Shown here: one piece after another, positions 58,401 to 64,000 of the stretch
Layout: the number at the start of each line of letters is the position of its first letter
Position numbering within the stretch: the first letter of the stretch is position 1
Assembly (NCBI RefSeq): GCF_029893635.1
Contig: NZ_JARXYR010000002.1
Span: forward strand, 2,083,001-2,147,000
DNA length: 64,000 bases
Origin: Variovorax sp. TBS-050B
GTDB taxonomy: Bacteria; Pseudomonadota; Gammaproteobacteria; Burkholderiales; Burkholderiaceae_C
Direction: 5' to 3'
The notes under the pieces: model-generated
Told to the model about the DNA's origin: nothing
Databases searched by the model: none
What the model saw: the letters and a program-made list of their open reading frames with translations, nothing else
Position numbers and translations under genes: made by a program

Positions 58401-59057
58401 ATGCAAAACGAAGAGACAAGCTACCCGGGTGTCGAAGCCCAGCCCGAGACGCTCCCCACGGCCGCCGCGCCGGTGCGCAAGCGTCCCAAGCCCGGGGAGC
58501 GGCGCGTGCAGATCCTGCAGGCACTGGCCGCCATGCTCGAGCAGCCCGGTGCCGAGCGCGTGACCACCGCGGCCCTGGCGGCGCGACTCGACGTCAGCGA
58601 GGCCGCGCTCTACCGCCACTTCGCGAGCAAGGCACAGATGTTCGAGGGCCTCATCGATTTCATCGAGCAGAGCGTCTTCACGCTGGTCAACCAGGTGCTC
58701 GAACGCGAAGGCGCCACCGGCGCGCAGCAGGCCGCGCGCATCCTCACGCTGCTCGTGCAGTTCGCCGAGCGCAATCCCGGCATGACGCGCGTCATGGTGG
58801 GCGATGCACTCGTGTTCGAGAATGAGCGGCTGCAGCAGCGCATGAACCAGTTCTTCGACAAGATCGAATCCACGCTGCGCCAGGTGCTGCGCGGCGCGGC
58901 CGCCGCCGAGGGCTCGGCCACGCCCACGGTCGATGCGCAGGTGCGGGCCGCCGCGCTCACCGCCTTCGTGGTGGGCCAGCTGCAGCGCTTCGCGCGCTCG
59001 GGCTTCCGCCGCTCGCCGTCGGAACACCTCGACGCCACGATCGCGCTGATCGTCTGA
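58401..59057 (+). CDS. slmA: Nucleoid occlusion factor SlmA (TetR family)
   Basis: A 218-residue TetR-fold protein. The N-terminal tail is 30 residues, then the helix-turn-helix at about 35-80 (RRVQILQALAAMLEQPGAE, TTAALAARLDVSEAALYRHF). The ligand domain matches SlmA, with FAERNPGMTRVMVGDAL and ENERLQQRMNQFF. SlmA binds chromosomal sites and blocks FtsZ ring formation over unsegregated DNA. Its pairing with argB supports the SlmA name over a generic TetR regulator. Confidence 0.9.
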   Translation: MQNEETSYPGVEAQPETLPTAAAPVRKRPKPGERRVQILQALAAMLEQPGAERVTTAALAARLDVSEAALYRHFASKAQMFEGLIDFIEQSVFTLVNQVLEREGATGAQQAARILTLLVQFAERNPGMTRVMVGDALVFENERLQQRMNQFFDKIESTLRQVLRGAAAAEGSATPTVDAQVRAAALTAFVVGQLQRFARSGFRRSPSEHLDATIALIV

Positions 59058-59069
59058 TCCTCCCGCGCT

Positions 59070-59086
59070 GCTATCGGCGCGATAGC
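59070..59086. promoter_or_regulatory. Inverted repeat upstream of the catalase gene
   Basis: GCTATCG-GCG-CGATAGC is a perfect 7-bp-arm dyad, 71 bp before the catalase start. A further ATAG follows at 59095. The CTAT/ATAG elements recall OxyR half-sites, but the spacing does not fit the full OxyR consensus. It may alternatively help end slmA transcription. Confidence 0.4.
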
Positions 59087-59157
59087 CGAATGTCATAGAA
59101 GCAGCTGGTATTCATTGACAGAATGCATGGGCTCCCGCAACTGAAGAGGAAAGCCCC

Positions 59158-60681
59158 ATGCCCCAGAACCGCGCGCTCACCACCGAGAACGGCGCCCCCG
59201 TCGAGAACAACCAGCAATCCCAGACCGCCGGCCCCGCCGGCCCGGTGCTGATCCAGGACCACCACCTCATCGAGAAGCTCGCGCGCTTCGACCGCGAACG
59301 CATTCCCGAGCGCGTGGTGCATGCGCGCGGCTCGGGCGCCTACGGCAGCTTCGAGGTCACGGCCGACGTCTCGCGATGGACCAAGGCGAAGTTCCTCGGC
59401 GAGGTCGGCAAGAAGACCGAGGTGCTGGTGCGCTTCTCGACCGTCGCGCTCGAACTCGGCTCGGCCGACACCGTGCGCGATCCGCGCGGCTTCGCGATCA
59501 AGTTCTACACGGAAGAGGGCAACTACGACCTGGTCGGCAACAACACGCCGATCTTCTTCATCCGCGATCCGCTCAAGTTCCCCGACTTCATCCACTCGCA
59601 GAAGCGCGATCCCTACAGCCACGTGCAGGAGCCCAACAACGCCTGGGACTTCTTCTCGCACTCGCCCGAAGCCACGCACCAGTTCACCTGGCTCTTCGGC
59701 GACCGCGGCATTCCCAGGAGCTACCGCCACATGGACGGCTTCGGCTCGCACACCTTCCAGTGGGTGAACGCGAAGGGCGAGGCCTTCTGGGTCAAGTACC
59801 ACTTCAAGACCCTTCAGGGCATCGAGACCTTCGTGGCCGAGGAAGCGCAGCGCGTGGGCGGCGAGAACCCGAACCATCATCACCTCGACCTGCTGCATTC
59901 GATCGAGCGCGGCGAGTTCCCGAGCTGGCGCGTGCAGGTGCAGATCATGCCGGTGGCCGAGGCGCAGACCTACCGCTTCAATCCCTTCGACCTCACCAAG
60001 GTCTGGTCGCACAAGGACTATCCGAAGATCGACATCGGCATCCTCACGCTGAACCGCAACCCCGACAACTACTTCGCCGAGATCGAGCAGGCCGCGTTCA
60101 ATCCCGCCAACTTCGTGCCGGGCATCGGTCCCTCGCCCGACAAGATGCTGCAGGGCCGCCTGTTCAGCTACGGCGACACCCAGCGCTACCGCCTCGGCAT
60201 CAACCACACCCAGCTGCCGGTGAACCGCCCGCGCGCCACCACGGCGCAGAACTACGGCCGCGATGGCGCGATGCGCGGCGACGGCAACGGCGGCCGCGGC
60301 CCCAACTACGAGCCCAACAGCTTCAGCGATGCGCCCAAGCAGAGCAACGAGCCCGTGTACGCCCCGCTCGAGATCCACGGCTGGACCGGCAGCCACCAGT
60401 GGCAGAAGCATCCCGAGGACAACGACTTCGTGCAGGCCGGCGACCTCTACCGGCTGATGGACGAAGCCGCCAAGCAGCGGCTCGTGAACAACATCGCGGG
60501 CGGACTGGGCGCGGTGACGCGGCAGGACATCATCGACCGCGCCGTGAGCTACTTCCGCCAGGCCGATGCCGACTACGGCGCGCGCCTCGAGCAGGCGATC
60601 CGCGCGGTGCAGGCGAAGATCAAGGGCGAGGAAGTCAGCGTGCAGGTCGGCAAGCCGGCGCACGACGCGAGCCGGAGCTGA
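59158..60681 (+). CDS. Monofunctional heme catalase (clade 3-like, small subunit)
   Basis: A 507-residue enzyme: distal His in RVVHARGSGAYGSFEVT, the catalytic Asn in YDLVGNNTPIFFIRDP, RDPRGFAIKFYT, and the proximal heme Tyr in RLFSYGDTQRYRLGINH. Length and motifs fit the small-subunit KatA/KatB group with NADPH-binding residues. It degrades hydrogen peroxide in the cytosol or periplasm. No signal peptide is seen (the start is MPQNRALTTENGAP). AAGAGGAAA lies before the ATG. Confidence 0.95.
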   Translation: MPQNRALTTENGAPVENNQQSQTAGPAGPVLIQDHHLIEKLARFDRERIPERVVHARGSGAYGSFEVTADVSRWTKAKFLGEVGKKTEVLVRFSTVALELGSADTVRDPRGFAIKFYTEEGNYDLVGNNTPIFFIRDPLKFPDFIHSQKRDPYSHVQEPNNAWDFFSHSPEATHQFTWLFGDRGIPRSYRHMDGFGSHTFQWVNAKGEAFWVKYHFKTLQGIETFVAEEAQRVGGENPNHHHLDLLHSIERGEFPSWRVQVQIMPVAEAQTYRFNPFDLTKVWSHKDYPKIDIGILTLNRNPDNYFAEIEQAAFNPANFVPGIGPSPDKMLQGRLFSYGDTQRYRLGINHTQLPVNRPRATTAQNYGRDGAMRGDGNGGRGPNYEPNSFSDAPKQSNEPVYAPLEIHGWTGSHQWQKHPEDNDFVQAGDLYRLMDEAAKQRLVNNIAGGLGAVTRQDIIDRAVSYFRQADADYGARLEQAIRAVQAKIKGEEVSVQVGKPAHDASRS

Positions 60682-60801
60682 TGAACCGCACGGCCGCCGC
60701 CGGAGCCCTCGCCGCGCAGCCGCGCGGAGCGTAGGATCGGTGCGCGGCTGTCGCCGGCCCCTCGACGGCAGCTTCTGCGCCGCCGTCTCCGAGGAGGTCC
60801 G

Positions 60802-61698
60802 ATGAGCCACCGCATGTCCGGTCCGATGGAGCCGCAGCCGCTCTTGTGGACCGCCGCCCTCACGGCGGTCGCCATGCTCGCCTTTGCGGCCAATTCGCTC
60901 CTGTGCCGGCTCGCGCTGCAGCAGGCCGGCATCGATCCGGCGAGCTTCGGCAGCGTCCGGCTGGTGGCCGGTGCGTTGACGCTGGGGCTCGTCGTGCGGC
61001 TGCGCGCCAAGCCTGCGCCTGCCGCGTCCACGCGGGCCGACTGGATCGCCGCGCTCATGCTGTTCGGCTACGTCGCGTTCTTCTCGTTCGCCTACCTGAG
61101 CCTGTCCGCCGGCACCGGCGCGCTGATCCTGTTCGGTGCAGTCCAGCTGACGATGTTCGGCGCCGGCCTGCGCGCGGGTGGGGAGCGCTTCGGACCACTC
61201 GCCTGGACCGGCCTGGCGTTGGCCGTGGGCGGTCTCGTCTACCTCGTCTCGCCGGGGCTCGCCGCGCCGCCGCTCCTGGGCGCCATGATGATGGCGGCTG
61301 CGGGCGTGGCCTGGGGCGTGTACTCGCTGCGCGGCCGCGGCGTGGCCGATCCACTGGCCGCCACCGCGCGCAACTTCACGCGGGCCGTGCCGCTCGCACT
61401 GGCGCTGAGTCTGGCGTGCATCGCGGCCTTTCGCGTGGATGCGAAGGGCATCGCGCTCGCCATCGCCTCAGGCGCGCTGACTTCCGGCCTGGGCTACGTC
61501 GTCTGGTATGCGGCACTCGCGCGGCTCACGCCCATGCGCGCCGCCACGGTACAGCTTTCGGTGCCGCTGCTTGCAGCCTTCGGCGGTGTGCTGTTCCTGT
61601 CGGAAGCGATCACGCCCCGGCTGGCGGCGGCCTCGGTGGCGATCCTCGGCGGCATCGCACTGGTGCTGGCGCAGAAGTCGCGGCGCGTTCGGGCCTGA
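60802..61698 (+). CDS. DMT/EamA family transporter
   Basis: A 298-residue carrier with ten hydrophobic segments in two EamA repeats. AFAANSLLCRLALQQAGIDPASF begins the first (the RL-A-L motif), and TVQLSVPLLAAFGGVLFLSEAI is in the second. It is an exporter of unknown substrate, close to YedA/RhaT-like members. ATG 60802 has a strong GAGGAGG site. It is convergent with the Ldh2-type gene (3-bp gap). Confidence 0.88.
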   Translation: MSHRMSGPMEPQPLLWTAALTAVAMLAFAANSLLCRLALQQAGIDPASFGSVRLVAGALTLGLVVRLRAKPAPAASTRADWIAALMLFGYVAFFSFAYLSLSAGTGALILFGAVQLTMFGAGLRAGGERFGPLAWTGLALAVGGLVYLVSPGLAAPPLLGAMMMAAAGVAWGVYSLRGRGVADPLAATARNFTRAVPLALALSLACIAAFRVDAKGIALAIASGALTSGLGYVVWYAALARLTPMRAATVQLSVPLLAAFGGVLFLSEAITPRLAAASVAILGGIALVLAQKSRRVRA

Positions 61699-61701
61699 GC
61701 T

Positions 61702-62760
61702 TCAGGCGACGGCCACGCCCACCTTGGCGCCCGCCGCGACGATCTCGCCCCAGGTCGCGTCGTCGAGCCAGATGCCGTCGCGCTCGCGCGCCACGCGCGC
61801 CGCGCGTTCGGGCTCGCCCGCGATCTGCACCTGCTCGAAGCCCGCGCCCGGCGGGCTCTGGCGCAGCCAGTCGACGAAGGCGCGCGCTTCCTCGTCGAAG
61901 CGCTGCTGCGTGCCCAGCTTCGCCGGATCGATCAGCACCGTCAGCATGCCGTTGAGCACGGTGCGCGCGGTGTCGGCCGGCCGGTGCCAGGTGCCGCCGC
62001 CCGTGAGCGCGCCGCCGAGCAGTTCGCAGGCCATCGCCATGCCGTAGCCCTTGTGCTCGCCGAAGGTCATGAGCGCGCCGAACAGCCCGTTCGACTGCGG
62101 CACCACCACCACGCCGGGGTCGTTGGTGGGCGCGCCGTGTTCGTCGATCAGGTAGCCGTCGGGCACGCGCTCGCCCTTGTTGTGCGCCACGCGCATCTTG
62201 CCCTGCGCCACGCGGCTGGTCGCGAAGTCGAGCAGGAAGGGCGCCGCGCCCGCGAGCGGAATGCCGATGCAGCAGGGATTGGTGCCGAAGCGCCCGTCGC
62301 CGCCGCCCCAGGGCGCCACCACGGGGCGCGAGAGCACGTTGACGAAGTGCATCGAGACCAGCCCCTCGGCCGTCGCCATCTCCGCGAAATGGCCGATGCG
62401 CCCCAGGTGGTGCGCGCTCGCGAGCGTGAAGATGCAGCTGCCGTGCTGCTTCGCGCGCTCGATGCCGAGCGCCATCGCCTGCACGCCCACCACCTGCCCG
62501 TAGCCATGCTGCCCGTCGAGCGCGAGCAGCGTGCCGATGTCGGTCACCACCCGCACCGCCGCGTTGGGCACCAGGCCGCCTTCGGCCACCGCATCGACGT
62601 AGCGCGGCAGCATGCCCACGCCGTGCGAGTCATGGCCGCTGAGGTTCGCGAGCACGAGGTTGGAAGCCACCTGTTCGGCTTCGGCGGGCGAGCTGCCCGC
62701 GGCTTCGAGGATGCGTGCGCAGTGCGATCGCAGCACCGCGGCAGCAAGGGTCTGGGACAT
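61702..62760 (-). CDS. Malate/L-lactate dehydrogenase family protein (Ldh2/YlbC type)
   Basis: A 352-residue NAD(P)-dependent oxidoreductase of the Ldh_2 fold: ANLSGHDSHGVGMLPRYVDAV near residue 40 with the catalytic His, HHLGRIGHFAEMA, FGTNPCCIGIPLAG, and GEHKGYGMAMACELLGGALTGG. It reduces or oxidises a 2-keto/2-hydroxy acid such as malate, ureidoglycolate or 2,3-diketogulonate. It lies downstream of the sugar-acid dehydratase on the same strand, so a sugar-acid catabolic role is likely. Confidence 0.9.
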   Translation of the reverse strand: MSQTLAAAVLRSHCARILEAAGSSPAEAEQVASNLVLANLSGHDSHGVGMLPRYVDAVAEGGLVPNAAVRVVTDIGTLLALDGQHGYGQVVGVQAMALGIERAKQHGSCIFTLASAHHLGRIGHFAEMATAEGLVSMHFVNVLSRPVVAPWGGGDGRFGTNPCCIGIPLAGAAPFLLDFATSRVAQGKMRVAHNKGERVPDGYLIDEHGAPTNDPGVVVVPQSNGLFGALMTFGEHKGYGMAMACELLGGALTGGGTWHRPADTARTVLNGMLTVLIDPAKLGTQQRFDEEARAFVDWLRQSPPGAGFEQVQIAGEPERAARVARERDGIWLDDATWGEIVAAGAKVGVAVA

Positions 62761-62814
62761 CAAAAATCTCCTGAGGGGTTCGTTCAAGGGCCGCGCAGCC
62801 GGCCCGTTCGTGGA

Positions 62815-62907
62815 ACACCGCGGAACCGGCTTTGCCGGGCCGCAGGTGTTGCCCCCGGTAGGGGGGTGGCGAAGCGACACGAAGTGCGCGCAGCCTGGGG
62901 GCGAGCT
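62815..62907. repeat. GC-rich hairpin-rich intergenic repeat
   Basis: Between the dehydratase stop and the Ldh2 gene lies a block of small hairpins: CCGGC-TTT-GCCGG (62826-62838), GCCCCC-GGTA-GGGGGG (62851-62866) and CACGAAGTGCGCG. It resembles the short repeated element I recall as frequent between genes in Variovorax and relatives. It covers the dehydratase stop codon. It appears only once in this window, so its repeated nature is from memory. Confidence 0.5.
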
Positions 62908-64000
62908 ACATCACTGCACCGACTTGCCACGGTACGAATTCGTTCTGGCCGTAGCCGTGCTGCTCGCTTTTGGAGGCCTGGCCCGACGCGGTCGCGAGCA
63001 CGAGTTCGAAGATGCGCTGGCCCATCTCCTCGATCGAGGCCGTGCCGTCGACGATCTCGCCGCAGTTGATGTCCATGTCTTCTTCCTGCCGCTGCCACAG
63101 CGCCGAGTTGGTCGCGAGCTTGAGCGAGGGCGAGGGCGCGCAACCGTAGGCCGAGCCGCGGCCCGTGGTGAAGCAGATCAGGTTGGCGCCGCCCGCCACC
63201 TGCCCGGTGGCGCTCACGGGGTCGTAGCCCGGCGTGTCCATGTAGACGAAGCCGTGCGCCGTCACGGGCTCGGCGTATTCGTACACCGCCTCGAGGTTGC
63301 TGGTGCCGCCCTTGGCCACCGCGCCGAGCGACTTCTCGAGGATGGTGGTGAGCCCGCCTGCCTTGTTGCCGGGCGACGGGTTGTTGTTCATCTCGCCTTC
63401 GTTGATCCGGGTGTAGCGCTCCCACCAGTGGATGCGGTCGACCAGCTTCTGGCCCACCTCGCGCCGCACCGCGCGCCGCGTCAGCAGGTGCTCGGCGCCG
63501 TAGACCTCCGGCGTCTCGCTGAGGATCGCGGTGCCGCCGTGCGCCACCAGCAGGTCGACCGCGGCGCCCAGCGCCGGATTCGCGCTGATGCCCGAATAGC
63601 CGTCGGAGCCGCCGCACTGCAGCCCGATGGTGATGTGCGACGCGCTGCAGGGCTCGCGCTTCACCGCGTTGGCGCGCGGCAGCATCTCGTTGATCAGCGC
63701 GATGCCCTTCTCGACCGTCTTGCGCGTGCCGCCGGTGTCCTGGATGTTGAAGGTGCGGAAGTTCTCGCCCTCGGCCAGGTGGCCGGTCGCGAGCCAGGCG
63801 TTGATCTGGTTCGCCTCGCAGCCCAGGCCGACCACCAGCACGCCCGCGAAGTTCGCATGCGTGGCATAGCCCGTGAGCGTGCGCTCCAGGATCTGCATGC
63901 CCATGCCCTGCGTGTCCATGCCGCAGCCCGTGCCGTGCGTGAGCGCGACCACGCCGTCGACGTTCGGGTACGCGGCGAGGGCCGCGGGGTTGGTGCGGCG
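62906..64000 (-). CDS. UxaA/GarD-type sugar-acid dehydratase, C-terminal part (cut by window edge)
   Basis: The 364 codons in view run off the right end, so the N-terminal part is missing. They contain the UxaA C-domain: ALTHGTGCGMDTQG, VLVVGLGCEANQIN, HITIGLQCGGSDGYSGISANPALG and FTTGRGSAYGCAPSPSLKLATN, all with the conserved metal-site cysteines. Members are altronate, galactarate or D-glucarate-type dehydratases that use Fe2+. The ALGCGSA-like N-terminal SAF domain, if present, is outside the window. A role in hexuronate or aldarate breakdown with the Ldh2 gene is likely. Confidence 0.92.
   Translation of the reverse strand, partial: RRTNPAALAAYPNVDGVVALTHGTGCGMDTQGMGMQILERTLTGYATHANFAGVLVVGLGCEANQINAWLATGHLAEGENFRTFNIQDTGGTRKTVEKGIALINEMLPRANAVKREPCSASHITIGLQCGGSDGYSGISANPALGAAVDLLVAHGGTAILSETPEVYGAEHLLTRRAVRREVGQKLVDRIHWWERYTRINEGEMNNNPSPGNKAGGLTTILEKSLGAVAKGGTSNLEAVYEYAEPVTAHGFVYMDTPGYDPVSATGQVAGGANLICFTTGRGSAYGCAPSPSLKLATNSALWQRQEEDMDINCGEIVDGTASIEEMGQRIFELVLATASGQASKSEQHGYGQNEFVPWQVGAVM

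Noticed and set aside
59070..59098. OxyR binding site upstream of the catalase gene
   Set aside because: CTAT/ATAG elements are present but do not follow the ATAG-N7-CTAT spacing over four half-sites, so I only record the dyad.

Overview
The window reads as a chromosomal piece of a high-GC betaproteobacterium. The gene set (PhaM granule protein, SlmA, ScsB/DsbD-type reductase, many LysE/DMT exporters, a MocR regulator) fits Comamonadaceae, and Variovorax is my best guess. No rRNA, tRNA, CRISPR array, transposase or phage gene was found. Almost all sequence is coding, mostly in short operons. Both ends are cut inside genes: rep on the left and a UxaA/GarD-type dehydratase on the right.

1-12.6 kb is mainly housekeeping: Rep helicase, an AEC permease, a small membrane protein, PriA, HemE, a citrate-type MFS symporter, a periplasmic redoxin with a DsbD-like reductase, the AlaX editing enzyme and a lipoprotein sugar dehydrogenase. 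The 424-bp hemE-priA gap is AT-rich. It carries two exact DnaA-box matches and one exact IHF-consensus match.

12.6-17.4 kb is a compact regulon: a LacI-type repressor divergent from an NCS2 nucleobase permease, an amidohydrolase and a TSUP exporter. Two near-identical palindromes centred 71 bp apart lie between them. 17.4-20 kb holds a GNAT, a quinone-oxidoreductase-like enzyme and its divergent LysR.

20.1-23.8 kb is visibly more AT-rich and looks acquired: a GT2-GT4 fusion and a methyltransferase with a coiled-coil tail. 23.8-38.7 kb is metabolic. It holds an SDR lacking its catalytic residues, a creatininase-family enzyme, a long leftward run of ten amino-acid-related genes (three LysE exporters, a dehydratase, an aminotransferase and others) next to a divergent MocR regulator, phaM, a FIST sensor, and dadA behind a glycine riboswitch.

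39.1-56.3 kb is a surface-polysaccharide (O-antigen type) locus. It has rfbBDAC for dTDP-rhamnose, a 1043-residue methyltransferase/coiled-coil/GT2/GT4 protein, further glycosyltransferases, gmd, a Wzm/Wzt ABC exporter whose Wzt lacks the carbohydrate-binding domain, an acyltransferase broken by a one-base frameshift, and a WecA/MraY-type initiating transferase. argB, galE, slmA, a catalase, a DMT exporter, an Ldh2-type dehydrogenase and the partial dehydratase finish the window.
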